DNA of 64,000 bases from Amphritea opalescens (GTDB lineage Bacteria > Pseudomonadota > Gammaproteobacteria > Pseudomonadales > Balneatricaceae), in contig NZ_RQXW01000001.1 in assembly GCF_003957515.1 (NCBI RefSeq), positions 124,001 through 188,000 of the forward strand, given 5' to 3'. The translations under genes and the position numbers were made by a program. Position 1 is the stretch's first letter. The number at the start of each line of letters is the position of its first letter. This document shows, piece by piece, positions 43,738 through 52,682 of the stretch. The notes beneath the pieces are model-generated. The model made no database searches and had not been told where the DNA came from. It saw only the letters and a program-made list of their open reading frames with translations.

Positions 43738-45339
43738 TTAAAAGCTGATCGCCAAAATATAGAAGGTGATCGCCGACATAACACCGGCCGCTGGCAGAGT
43801 GATCACCCATGCCAAACCAATCGGCTTCATCAGTGCCCAGTTAGCGTTACTGTTAACCATACCTACCCCGAGTACCGCACCGATCAGGATATGGGTGCTC
43901 GACACCGGCAAGCCCATGACCGAGGCAAGCATTACCACACCGGCGGCTGACAGTTCTGCGGCAAAGCCAGAAGCGGGATGCATCTTAGTGAGGTTATGGC
44001 CGACGGTTTGGATAACCTCTTTGCCGATAAACCAGAGCCCTACAATCAGGGCGATACCGAAGGTTAGCATTGCCACGGTGGGGACGGCCGCTTGAGAGCC
44101 CATCTCACCGGTACGCAGTACATCCAAAATAGCCGCGAAAGGGCCAATCGCATTGGCGATATCGTTGGCGCCGTGACTGAAGGCAAATCCCGAGGCGGTG
44201 AACACCTGCATCCAACTGAACATGAGGAAGGTGGATTTATCGAGATCTTTACCTTTCAAGGTTTTGGCAAATATCGCCATCACCAACCATACGGCCGCGC
44301 CAATCATCCCGATAATCAGATAGTTATCTAGGCTGCTCAGGCCCAGATGCATATGCTTTAAACCTTTGAAGAGCAACATGCCGGCGATTAACATGCTGCC
44401 GAGCGCTGCAAAGATCGGCACATAGGTCTCTAGTGCATGGGTAGCGTTAAGCTCACTTTTCTTTTGTTCGATCTTATAGCGTTCGCGATAGTAATCCGAT
44501 TCCAGTTCTTCTGGGTCGAAATCACCATCACGCACCGCATGGGCGTCGCGGGCCATCGCTGAGGTATAGGCTATTTTTTGCAGTTCAGCCAGATGCTCAA
44601 AGGCTTTCTTATGCTGTATTTTATGCTGTTTCTTTTCTTGTTTAATGGTCACTAATTCTTCGGCGGTCGCTTCGTTGTAGCGCAGGACATACTTTTTGAT
44701 TTGAAAGAACAGTGCGTAGGAGACGAGACCACCGAGTAGTGGTGAGAGTATCCAAGAGATAGCAATCGTGCCGATCTGATCCCACTTGACCAGTGCGAAC
44801 GCGCTATCAGGCCCATCAACAAAGAATCCGAGTGCGATTGAACTACCGACAATACCGCCGATAATCGAATGGGTGGTGGATACCGGCCAGCCCCGTTTGG
44901 TGGCGATTAATAACCACAAGGCGGCGGCTAACAGGGCGGCCATCATAATATAGACAAACTGCATCGGGTCGACGTTGATCACCGATAGATCGACGATCCC
45001 TTTGCGTATCGTTTTCGTTACTTCGCCACCGGCAATGACGGCGCCGCTTACCTCGAAAATTGCTGCTACGATCAGTGCCTGTTTAATGGTGAGGGTGCCC
45101 GCACCGACACTGGTACCAAACGAGTTGGCAACATCATTCCCCCCGATATTAAAGGCCATGAAGACCCCAAAGGCGGTGGCCAGAATGAAGATCATCACAT
45201 GGTTGTGCTGCGTGTAATCTAGCCCCCAAGCCATAAAGTAACCAATCATGGCGATAAAGCCGATGGCGAAAAAGATACTCAGCTTGGTATCGCCGGATAG
45301 CGATGATGGGGCTGGCGTTAAGGTCGTGGATGTTGCCAT
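43738..45339 (-). CDS. Inorganic phosphate transporter, PiT family
   Basis: A 533-residue transporter with the duplicated PiT signature: [27 protein letters not shown] in the first half and [21 protein letters not shown] in the second, plus the paired [13 protein letters not shown] and [13 protein letters not shown] motifs. A hydrophilic, charged cytoplasmic loop (about residues 215-310) separates the halves. It imports phosphate or metal-phosphate with H+ or Na+. No DUF47/PhoU-like partner adjoins it. The ATG at 45339 follows AGGAGGACTCAA, an excellent ribosome-binding site. Confidence 0.92.
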   Translation of the reverse strand: MATSTTLTPAPSSLSGDTKLSIFFAIGFIAMIGYFMAWGLDYTQHNHVMIFILATAFGVFMAFNIGGNDVANSFGTSVGAGTLTIKQALIVAAIFEVSGAVIAGGEVTKTIRKGIVDLSVINVDPMQFVYIMMAALLAAALWLLIATKRGWPVSTTHSIIGGIVGSSIALGFFVDGPDSAFALVKWDQIGTIAISWILSPLLGGLVSYALFFQIKKYVLRYNEATAEELVTIKQEKKQHKIQHKKAFEHLAELQKIAYTSAMARDAHAVRDGDFDPEELESDYYRERYKIEQKKSELNATHALETYVPIFAALGSMLIAGMLLFKGLKHMHLGLSSLDNYLIIGMIGAAVWLVMAIFAKTLKGKDLDKSTFLMFSWMQVFTASGFAFSHGANDIANAIGPFAAILDVLRTGEMGSQAAVPTVAMLTFGIALIVGLWFIGKEVIQTVGHNLTKMHPASGFAAELSAAGVVMLASVMGLPVSSTHILIGAVLGVGMVNSNANWALMKPIGLAWVITLPAAGVMSAITFYILAISF

Positions 45340-45439
45340 TTGAGTCCTCCTAAGGTGTCTTAAAAAACCATTCAAGGTGATGAGCGGATTTTCGCGGATG
45401 AATGAAAGACCTTTAGGATGTAAGGCTTATTCCCAAAGG

Positions 45440-45511
45440 GCTTATCCAAGTGCTTATCTAAGAACTTATCCAAACGCTTATTTAAGTGCTTATCAAAGAA
45501 CTCAATAAACT
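45440..45511. repeat. 12-bp tandem repeat array upstream of the phosphate transporter
   Basis: Five consecutive 12-base units read GCTTATCCAAGT, GCTTATCTAAGA, ACTTATCCAAAC, GCTTATTTAAGT and GCTTATCAAAGA, with a decayed sixth (ACTCAATAAACT). Consensus RCTTATCYAAGN. They lie about 100 bases upstream of the phosphate transporter start and downstream of the mmsR-like gene, in a 251-base gap without genes. Confidence 0.8.
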
Positions 45512-45590
45512 AGGCTGAATCAGTTGCAGTTTAGTGACAGAGGGGAGGTTTTTTTATCATTGACGTTAATCGGTATAACGAAAACCCTGG

Positions 45591-46559
45591 CTAACGGGTA
45601 GAGGAGTCCTGTTTAAAGCTTTTATAAGACCAAGCGCCGACTTGGAGTTTTCGGTATTGGGTTGGCGAGATACCCATCACTTTCTTGAAAATTCTGGAAA
45701 AATAATAGGCGTCGTCATAACCCACCATAAATGCGACTTCGGCGATCGTGCGGGTACTGATATCCAGTAAATGGCAAGCCCGTTCTATTTTTAGTTGGAT
45801 AAAGTGGTTGATAGGGGTGGTACCGGTGGCGTCTTTATAGCGTTTGATAAAGTGAAATTTGGATAGGTTTACGCTACTGGCCAGGGTATCAATATTAAGT
45901 TGTTCATGAATATGCGCCTGCATCAGGCTGTGAACCTTTTCCAGATCGAAGCTGTCCGCATCTTGGCTGCGCACCAAGGGTTGTAGTAGGGCGACATGGG
46001 TCAGAATTTGGCGTAACTGGTTGGCTGCATTGATAAAAGCGTTGAGGTGATAGCTGCTATGACGGGCTTCAAGTAGCGCCTCGAATTCACCCACTAGGTT
46101 GCTGTGCAGCCCCAGATGAATCACCGGTTTATGGAGAGGGATTTGCAGATGATTGACGAAATCGTCGGCGAGTTCACCGTCAAAGTGGCACCAGTAGATG
46201 GTCCAGGGAAAGTTTTGGCTGGAGGCATATTGATGTGCGGCGCCTCTGGGTAGCGCAACTAGATCGCCGCTATTTACCGCAATATTCTTCTGGTTAACGC
46301 GGATTTTTCCTTTTCCTTCGAGACAATATATCAGTAAGTGATCATCGTGTTGAAGACGTTCCATACGGTGCCCAACTGCGTGCTTATAATAGCCTGCGCC
46401 GAGAGGGTATAAATCCCTTGAAAGGCTGTTATCAGTGAGTTTTCTAATGATTTTATGGGGGATAACGAAGCGGATGCTTTGCGGCGGAAGAGGCCAGTTT
46501 GAAGGTGTGCTCACAGAGGCTACTCGACTAAGGTATAAAGGGTTTATTAGGGTATTCAT
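45591..46559 (-). CDS. mmsR: AraC-family regulator of valine catabolism (MmsR)
   Basis: A 322-residue protein with an N-terminal cupin (YCLEGKGKIRVNQKNIAVNSGDLVALPRGAAHQYASS) and a C-terminal AraC double helix-turn-helix (LNIDTLASSVNLSKFHFIKRYKDATGTTPINHFIQ, EVAFMVGYDDAYYFSRIFKKVMGISPTQYR). It is divergent from mmsA, which is exactly the position of MmsR in Pseudomonas, the activator of mmsAB induced by valine intermediates. The 165-base divergent gap shows no repeat that I can assign to it with confidence. Confidence 0.88.
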   Translation of the reverse strand: MNTLINPLYLSRVASVSTPSNWPLPPQSIRFVIPHKIIRKLTDNSLSRDLYPLGAGYYKHAVGHRMERLQHDDHLLIYCLEGKGKIRVNQKNIAVNSGDLVALPRGAAHQYASSQNFPWTIYWCHFDGELADDFVNHLQIPLHKPVIHLGLHSNLVGEFEALLEARHSSYHLNAFINAANQLRQILTHVALLQPLVRSQDADSFDLEKVHSLMQAHIHEQLNIDTLASSVNLSKFHFIKRYKDATGTTPINHFIQLKIERACHLLDISTRTIAEVAFMVGYDDAYYFSRIFKKVMGISPTQYRKLQVGAWSYKSFKQDSSTR

Positions 46560-46724
46560 GTATTAAATAGCAATATAGTCCATTAATATAGCAACATTAT
46601 CAATCATGCGCAGCGGGAAGCTATGTTTTAATGTGAACCCATATGAGCAGCTTGATCCGGTTTTAGACGGGCTCTGCCAATAACAATAATCAGATGGTCA
46701 AAAATAAATACAAAGGTGCAAAAA

Positions 46725-48218
46725 ATGACGCAAAAAGTCCCTCTACTGATCAATGGTGAACTGGTTCAAAGTCGTAGCGAAAACTGGATCCCCGTCACTA
46801 ACCCAGCCACTCAGGAAGTCATTGCACAGGTTCCCTGCGCCACTGCTGAGGAAGTTGAGCTGGCGGTTGAAAGCGCTAAGACGGCGTTTGAGACCTGGAA
46901 AGAGATGCCCGTTGGTGAACGTGCTCGTTTGATGCTGCGCTATCAGGCATTGCTGAAAGAACACCATGATGAGATTGCCGAACTGCTATCTCAAGAAACC
47001 GGTAAAACCTTTGACGATGCTAAAGGTGATCTGTGGCGTGGTATCGAAGTGGTTGAACACGCGGCCAATATTGCTTCGCTAAGCATGGGCGAAACGGTTG
47101 AAAACGTTGCCCGTAAGATTGACTGCTACAGCATCACCCAGCCATTGGGTGTCTGTGTCGGTATTACCCCATTTAACTTCCCCGCGATGATCCCATTGTG
47201 GATGTTCCCAATGGCTATCGCTTGCGGTAACACCTTTGTCTTGAAACCTTCTGAGCAAGATCCACTGACGCCGATGCGTTTGGCGGCTCTGTTCCAAGAA
47301 GCCGGTGCGCCCGCAGGTCTGCTGCAGGTGGTACACGGTGCTAAAGACGTGGTTGATCAGCTGTTGACTCACAAAGATACCCCAGCGATCTCCTTTGTTG
47401 GTTCAGTAGCGGTAGGTGAGCATATCTATCGTACCGGTACCGACCATATGAAACGGGTACAGGCGTTTGCCGGTGCTAAAAACCATATGGTGATTATGCC
47501 GGATGCGGCTAAAAATCAGGTTGTTAACAGTATTGCCGGTGCCTCTGTGGGTGCAGCGGGCCAACGCTGTATGGCGATCTCGGTTGCTGTGTTTGTCGGT
47601 AAATCCCGTGAGTGGATTCCTGAAGTCCGTGATGCGCTGGCTAAAGTACGTCCCGGTGCGTGGAATGATCCTGAAGCGGGTTACGGCCCACAGATCAACC
47701 CACATGCAAAAGCTAAGGTGCTGAACTTTATTCAAGAAGGTAAAGATGCCGGTGCCAACTGTATTCTTGACGGCTCTGAATGTGTGGTTGAAGGTTATCC
47801 TGATGGTAACTGGATTGGACCAACCATGTTTACGGATGTCACCCGTGATATGTCGATCTATCAAGAAGAGATCTTCGGTCCTGTGCTGATTACCCTTGAA
47901 GTGGATACCATTGAAGAAGCGATTCAGCTGATCAATGAAAACCCATACGGTAACGGTACATCGATCTTCACCTCTTCTGGTGCCGCGGCGCGTAAGTATC
48001 AGCATGAGATTAAAGTCGGTCAGGTCGGTATTAATGTACCAGTACCTGTGCCTCTGCCAATGTTCTCGTTCACCGGTTGGAGAAAATCGTTCTACGGTGA
48101 TCAGCATGCATACGGTAAGCAGGCGGTTAAGTTCTACACCGAGACTAAGACGGTCACTGCCCGTTGGTTTGAGGATGATATCGATAACGGTGTTAACACC
48201 ACGATCACCCTTAAATAA
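46725..48218 (+). CDS. mmsA: Methylmalonate-semialdehyde dehydrogenase (CoA-acylating)
   Basis: A 497-residue aldehyde dehydrogenase-family enzyme that converts methylmalonate semialdehyde to propionyl-CoA with NAD+ and CoA in valine breakdown. Family marks: [46 protein letters not shown] and the nucleophile Cys282 in [10 protein letters not shown]. The general-base Glu of hydrolytic ALDHs is absent, as in all MmsA ([14 protein letters not shown]). The start is ATG 46725 behind AAAGGTG; the GTG at 46716 is part of that site. Confidence 0.95.
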   Translation: MTQKVPLLINGELVQSRSENWIPVTNPATQEVIAQVPCATAEEVELAVESAKTAFETWKEMPVGERARLMLRYQALLKEHHDEIAELLSQETGKTFDDAKGDLWRGIEVVEHAANIASLSMGETVENVARKIDCYSITQPLGVCVGITPFNFPAMIPLWMFPMAIACGNTFVLKPSEQDPLTPMRLAALFQEAGAPAGLLQVVHGAKDVVDQLLTHKDTPAISFVGSVAVGEHIYRTGTDHMKRVQAFAGAKNHMVIMPDAAKNQVVNSIAGASVGAAGQRCMAISVAVFVGKSREWIPEVRDALAKVRPGAWNDPEAGYGPQINPHAKAKVLNFIQEGKDAGANCILDGSECVVEGYPDGNWIGPTMFTDVTRDMSIYQEEIFGPVLITLEVDTIEEAIQLINENPYGNGTSIFTSSGAAARKYQHEIKVGQVGINVPVPVPLPMFSFTGWRKSFYGDQHAYGKQAVKFYTETKTVTARWFEDDIDNGVNTTITLK

Positions 48219-48265
48219 CATTAACCCGTTGCGCCTGATTATCGGGCGCTCATGGTTGATTTTAG

Positions 48266-48301
48266 CCTGCCAAGCTTGACGCGAGTCTGCTTGGCGGGTT
48301 T
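48266..48301 (+). terminator. Intercistronic hairpin after mmsA
   Basis: CCTGCCAAGC and GCTTGGCGGG pair over 10 bp with one wobble around a 13-base loop, followed by only TTTAG. It may terminate part of the transcripts or stabilise the mmsA message within the valine operon. Confidence 0.55.
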
Positions 48302-48381
48302 AGTAGGTAAGCGCACTAACGAATGTGTACAAACCTGTTATAACAATAAGAATCTACCAGTTTGCTAAGTACGGAGTATCT

Positions 48382-49539
48382 ATGGATTTTGAACTCAACG
48401 AAGAACAGATAGCGTTTGCCGATATGGCCCGCGCGTTCGCTCAGAATGAACTGGCACCGAATGCTGGTGAGTGGGATCTACATCAAACGTTTCCTGTCGA
48501 TGTGCTGAAGGCCGCCGGTGAATTAGGCTTTTGTGGTCTGTACTCCCATGAAGACGTGGGTGGTTTAGGGTTGAGTCGGCTTGATGCCAGCATCATCTTT
48601 GAACAGTTAGCGATGGGCTGCACCTCAACTACCGCCTTTATCACCATCCATAATATGGCGACTTGGATGATCTCTGAATTTGGTGCAGAGTCAGTACGTC
48701 AACAGTGGTGTCCTGAGTTGACCGCTGGTGAGAAGCTGGCCTCTTACTGTTTGACCGAACCGAATGCCGGTTCCGATGCGGCGGCACTGAAGACCACCGC
48801 CCGTCGAGACGGTGATGATTACCTGCTTAACGGCAGCAAGATTTTTATTTCCGGTGCGGGCGCAACCGACTGTTTAGTCGTGATGGCGCGTACGGGTCAA
48901 GACGGTCCTAAAGGTATCTCTGCTTTCGCAGTCGACGCTAAACTGCCCGGCATTACCTATGGCCGTAAAGAAGAAAAAATGGGTTGGAATAGCCAGCCCA
49001 CCCGCATGATTACCTTTGAAGATGTGCGTATTCCCGCCTCGGCTATCCTAGGTCAAGAAGGGGATGGCTTTAAAATTGCGATGCGTGGCCTCGATGGTGG
49101 ACGTATTAATATTGCCACCTGTTCCGTGGGTACCGCTCAGCAAGCGTTGAATAACGCCACCGAATATATGCACGAACGTAAACAGTTTGGCCAAACACTG
49201 GCTAGCTTTCAGGCGCTACAGTTTAAATTAGCCACCGCCGCCACCGAGTTGGTTGCCGCCCGTCAAATGGTGCGCATGGCTGCCTCGCGTTTGGATAATA
49301 ATCATCCCGATAAATCCACCTACTGTGCCATGGCCAAACGCTTTGCGACCGATGTTGGCTTTAGTGTTGCGGATGAAGCCTTGCAGATTTTTGGTGGCAA
49401 TGGCTATATCAAGGAGTATCCCATGGAGCGCTTCCTGAGAGATAACCGGGTACACCGGATTCTGGAAGGCACCAACGAAATTATGAACGTGATCATTGCC
49501 CGTCGACTGCTACTGGAAGATGCCGCCGAGCTACTGTAA
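48382..49539 (+). CDS. Acyl-CoA dehydrogenase, probable isobutyryl-CoA dehydrogenase
   Basis: A 385-residue FAD enzyme. MDFELNEEQIAFADMARAFAQNELAPNAGEWD opens the fold, CLTEPNAGSDAAALKTTA is the flavin/substrate motif, and the C-terminal GGNGYIKEYPMERFLRDNRVHRILEGTNEIMNVIIARRLL contains the catalytic Glu (EGTNE). The closest group by eye is the short branched-chain (ACAD8-like) enzyme, which fits the valine operon: isobutyryl-CoA to methacrylyl-CoA. Electrons would go to the ETF encoded at 54.8 kb. The ATG at 48382 is chosen because the family begins there. Confidence 0.9.
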   Translation: MDFELNEEQIAFADMARAFAQNELAPNAGEWDLHQTFPVDVLKAAGELGFCGLYSHEDVGGLGLSRLDASIIFEQLAMGCTSTTAFITIHNMATWMISEFGAESVRQQWCPELTAGEKLASYCLTEPNAGSDAAALKTTARRDGDDYLLNGSKIFISGAGATDCLVVMARTGQDGPKGISAFAVDAKLPGITYGRKEEKMGWNSQPTRMITFEDVRIPASAILGQEGDGFKIAMRGLDGGRINIATCSVGTAQQALNNATEYMHERKQFGQTLASFQALQFKLATAATELVAARQMVRMAASRLDNNHPDKSTYCAMAKRFATDVGFSVADEALQIFGGNGYIKEYPMERFLRDNRVHRILEGTNEIMNVIIARRLLLEDAAELL

Positions 49540-49632
49540 CGGCGAGTACACCGGGCAAGGTAAAACGTTTCAATACCAATATAAAAACGATAAAAGGTGT
49601 GTAAAGCACCGAGACTGCAAAGGAAGATCAAT

Positions 49633-50409
49633 ATGACCGAAAAGCTGATCGTTGAAAGACGCGGCAATATTGCGCTGCTCACCATGAACAACCCGCCAGC
49701 CAACACCTGGACTGAAGAGAGCCTAAAAGGGCTTAAGGCGTTGGTAGAAGAACTGAACGCTGATCGTAGTATCTATAGTTTGGTCATTACCGGTCAGGGT
49801 GAAAAGTTTTTCTCTGCTGGGGCCGATCTTAATCTGTTTGCTGATGGTGATCGTAGTGTAGCCCGCGATATGGCGCGCTATTTTGGTGAAGCCTTTGAGA
49901 CATTGAGTCATTTTCGCGGCGTATCGATTGCCGCTATTAATGGTTTTGCTATGGGCGGTGGTCTGGAAGTTGCGTTGGCCTGTGATATTCGTATTGCTGA
50001 AGAGCAGTCGCAGATGGCCTTGCCCGAAGCGAAAGTCGGCTTGTTACCCTGTGCTGGCGGTACTCAGAATCTGACTATGCTGGTCGGTGAAGGTTGGACC
50101 AAACGGATGATCCTTTGCGGTGAGCGGATTAAAGCGGCTAAAGCGCAAGAGATCGGTCTCGTGGAAGAGGTTGTTCCTCAGGGGCAGGCGTTGGAAAAAG
50201 CGTTAGAACTCGCCGCGAATGTGGCGCAGCAAAGCCCCACCTCTGTAACGGCATGTAAACAACTGATACAGAACAACCGCACTCATCATTGGGATGCGGG
50301 TTATATACTGGAACGCGAACTGTTTGTTGATCTGTTCTTTACCGAAGATCAAAAAGAGGGTGTAAACGCCTTTCTTGGCAAGCGTGCACCCGAATGGAAA
50401 AACCGCTAA
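49633..50409 (+). CDS. Enoyl-CoA hydratase (methacrylyl-CoA hydration step)
   Basis: A 258-residue crotonase-fold protein. The oxyanion-hole sequence SAGADLNLFADG and the AAINGFAMGGGLEVALACDIRIAEE helix are standard, and PEAKVGLLPCAGGTQNLTMLVG contains the first catalytic region. In this operon it should hydrate methacrylyl-CoA to 3-hydroxyisobutyryl-CoA, but wide specificity is common. It starts behind AAGGAAG at 49619 and is followed 21 bases later by the hydrolase gene. Confidence 0.9.
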   Translation: MTEKLIVERRGNIALLTMNNPPANTWTEESLKGLKALVEELNADRSIYSLVITGQGEKFFSAGADLNLFADGDRSVARDMARYFGEAFETLSHFRGVSIAAINGFAMGGGLEVALACDIRIAEEQSQMALPEAKVGLLPCAGGTQNLTMLVGEGWTKRMILCGERIKAAKAQEIGLVEEVVPQGQALEKALELAANVAQQSPTSVTACKQLIQNNRTHHWDAGYILERELFVDLFFTEDQKEGVNAFLGKRAPEWKNR

Positions 50410-50430
50410 GCGGTATACAGGAGAATAAAA

Positions 50431-51528
50431 ATGAGCTGTGTGCTGTTTAATGAGTATCCTACCCAAGATGGTAAAAGAATCGTTGAGATTCAACTGAATG
50501 CCGAGCGCTCCCTCAATGCGCTGACGCTGGAGATGATCGATCTTATCCAACCGAAACTCGATAGTTGGAAAGAGGATGACACTGTTGTTGCTGTGCTGTT
50601 TGATAGTGCCGGCGAGAAGGCTTTTTGTGCCGGTGGCGATGTCGTCAGTCTATATAAGTCGATGACGGGCGATGGCGATCCTGATTTCCCCACGGATTTC
50701 TTCACCCGTGAATATATTCTCGATTACAGTATTCACACTTACCCTAAACCGATTATTTGCTGGGGCCATGGCATCGTCATGGGCGGCGGTATGGGGCTAA
50801 TGAACGGCTGTAGTCACCGTGTTGTGACTGAGCGTACCCATATGGCGATGCCTGAGGTAACGATTGGGCTCTACCCCGATGTGGGCGGTAGTTGGTTTTT
50901 AAATCATATGCCGGGCCGTACCGGATTGTTTTTAGGGCTCACCGGTAATCCGATGAATGCCGCCGATGCACTATTTTTAGGGTTGGCTGATCGCTTTATT
51001 ACCTCGGATAAACGTGCTGAGCTGGTGGAAAAACTACAAGCTGAACGCTGGGATAGCTGTGCATACGCGGCGACCAACCGTGTGATGCGTGACTTAGAAG
51101 GAGCCTCTCAAGAGGCCTTTAATGCTGAGTCACCGGTGCAGAATCATTACCGCTTTATTCAGCAGATCACCGATACCGATTCACTGACGGATCTGGTGGC
51201 AGGCTTAACGGCGATTGAGAGTGATGATAAATGGCTCTCTCGGGCGAAAAAAGCGATCAGTCATGGCAGTCCCTTGGCGGTTCATCTGATTAAAAAACAG
51301 CTCGAGGTGACGCAGCATATGTCCCTTAAAGAGGTGTTTGAGAGCGAACTGGTGCTGTCAGTGCAGTGTTGTAAACACCGTGAATTTCCGGAAGGTGTGC
51401 GGGCGTTGCTGGTTGATAAAGATGGCGCACCTCAGTGGAGCTACAACACCGTAGATGAGGTTGATCCGGCATTTGTCGATCAGTTCTTTGTGTCGCCTTG
51501 GGCGGTTAACCCCCTCGCGGATCTATAA
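50431..51528 (+). CDS. 3-Hydroxyisobutyryl-CoA hydrolase
   Basis: A 365-residue member of the crotonase superfamily, longer than hydratases as is typical of HIBCH. Visible motifs: KAFCAGGDVVSLYK, CWGHGIVMGGGMGLMNGCSHRVVTERTHMAMPEVTIGLYPDVGGSWFLNHMPG and the C-terminal LVDKDGAPQWSYNTVDEV. It releases free 3-hydroxyisobutyrate for MmsB. Good ribosome-binding site AGGAGAATAAA. The gap of 183 bases to mmsB has a possible 7-bp stem (51542-51562) but no U tract. Confidence 0.9.
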   Translation: MSCVLFNEYPTQDGKRIVEIQLNAERSLNALTLEMIDLIQPKLDSWKEDDTVVAVLFDSAGEKAFCAGGDVVSLYKSMTGDGDPDFPTDFFTREYILDYSIHTYPKPIICWGHGIVMGGGMGLMNGCSHRVVTERTHMAMPEVTIGLYPDVGGSWFLNHMPGRTGLFLGLTGNPMNAADALFLGLADRFITSDKRAELVEKLQAERWDSCAYAATNRVMRDLEGASQEAFNAESPVQNHYRFIQQITDTDSLTDLVAGLTAIESDDKWLSRAKKAISHGSPLAVHLIKKQLEVTQHMSLKEVFESELVLSVQCCKHREFPEGVRALLVDKDGAPQWSYNTVDEVDPAFVDQFFVSPWAVNPLADL

Positions 51529-51711
51529 CGAGTTTGACTGTCGCGGTGGTGAAGTCATCGCGAGTGATCATGATTTATTGCAATCCAAGGACATCGGTTA
51601 AACCCAGTTAAGAAAGTTAAGCGAGGCGGCAGCCGCCATTAGACGATTTGCCGAACGCTATTTCAAACAAAGGGTTGGGGTGTCCAAAATAAATATAAGA
51701 GGCAAAGTGAT

Positions 51712-52602
51712 ATGGCTACGATAGGATTTATTGGTCTGGGCAACATGGGTGGCCCAATGGCAATTAACCTGCTGAAAGCAGGGCATGAAGTGAATGCGTT
51801 TGATCTGTCTCAGGCAGCGCTTGATACCGTGGCGGCTGAGGGTGGACATGCGGCGGCATCCGCCGTTGAAGCAGCAACCGGTGCTGATTTTATTGTTTCT
51901 ATGCTACCGGCCGGTGTGCATGTTGAAGGGTTGTATCAAACCGGCGCTGCGCCGCTGTTTGATGTGATCTCAAAAGACGCCTTGATTATCGATTCTTCAA
52001 CTATCGATGCGGCCACGGCTCAACGTGTTTCAGCCGCAGCGAATGAGCGTGGTTTGAGCTTTATCGATGCACCGGTCTCCGGTGGTGTCGGTGGTGCAGT
52101 GGCAGGCACACTGGCCTTCATGGTGGGGGCGACAGAGGCTCAATTTGCTAAGGCAAAGCCTATTTTAGACTGCATGGGTAAAAACATTTTCCATGCCGGT
52201 CAAAGTGGCGCAGGGCAGATTGCTAAAGCCTGCAACAACATGTTGTTATCGATTTTGATGGCGGGTACCAGTGAAGCGCTGAACATGGGTATGAAAAACG
52301 GCCTCGATCCTGCGGTTTTATCCGAAATCATGAAGCAGAGCTCCGGTAATAACTGGGCGCTACAGGTGTACAACCCTGTGCCGGATGTGATGGCTGGGGT
52401 GCCTTCATCGAATGGATATCAAGGTGGTTTCCAAGTCGACCTGATGTTTAAGGATCTCGGTTTAGCCATGGAGCTGAGTCAGCAGAGTAATTCACCGGTG
52501 CCGATGGGATCAGCGGCCCGTTCTCTCTTTAGCCTGCATAAATCGAAAGGTAATGGCGGCCTCGATTTCTCCAGTGTGATCAAGCTGTATCAGGACAGTT
52601 GA
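51712..52602 (+). CDS. mmsB: 3-Hydroxyisobutyrate dehydrogenase
   Basis: A 296-residue beta-hydroxyacid dehydrogenase. The N-terminal MATIGFIGLGNMGGPMAINLLKAGHEVNAFD binds NAD+, FIDAPVSGGVGGAVAGTLAFMVGG-type sequence carries the substrate motif, and the catalytic Lys lies in GAGQIAKACNNMLLSI. It oxidises 3-hydroxyisobutyrate to methylmalonate semialdehyde, which MmsA then uses. It is in the same direction as the preceding pathway genes. Confidence 0.94.
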   Translation: MATIGFIGLGNMGGPMAINLLKAGHEVNAFDLSQAALDTVAAEGGHAAASAVEAATGADFIVSMLPAGVHVEGLYQTGAAPLFDVISKDALIIDSSTIDAATAQRVSAAANERGLSFIDAPVSGGVGGAVAGTLAFMVGATEAQFAKAKPILDCMGKNIFHAGQSGAGQIAKACNNMLLSILMAGTSEALNMGMKNGLDPAVLSEIMKQSSGNNWALQVYNPVPDVMAGVPSSNGYQGGFQVDLMFKDLGLAMELSQQSNSPVPMGSAARSLFSLHKSKGNGGLDFSSVIKLYQDS

Positions 52603-52626
52603 TCGACCACTGACAAACTATAACCA

Positions 52627-52649
52627 CTGCCGGTTAATATGGCCGGCAG
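52627..52649 (+). other. Intercistronic hairpin between mmsB and prpE
   Basis: CTGCCGG-TTAATATGG-CCGGCAG, a perfect 7-bp stem without U tract in the 80-base gap. It is more likely an mRNA stability element than a terminator. Confidence 0.5.
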
Positions 52650-52682
52650 ACTCCCACCATAAAAACAAAACCGGGGTCGGTA

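Noticed and set aside
45440-45511. Repeats with TTATCCAAG considered as DnaA boxes of a replication origin
   Set aside because: The units differ from TTATNCACA at the conserved end, and no dnaA, dnaN or other origin genes adjoin.
47403-48221. Long minus-strand frame (272 codons) opposite mmsA
   Set aside because: It is a shadow of the mmsA codon pattern; mmsA itself has full family motifs and the antisense product resembles no protein I know.
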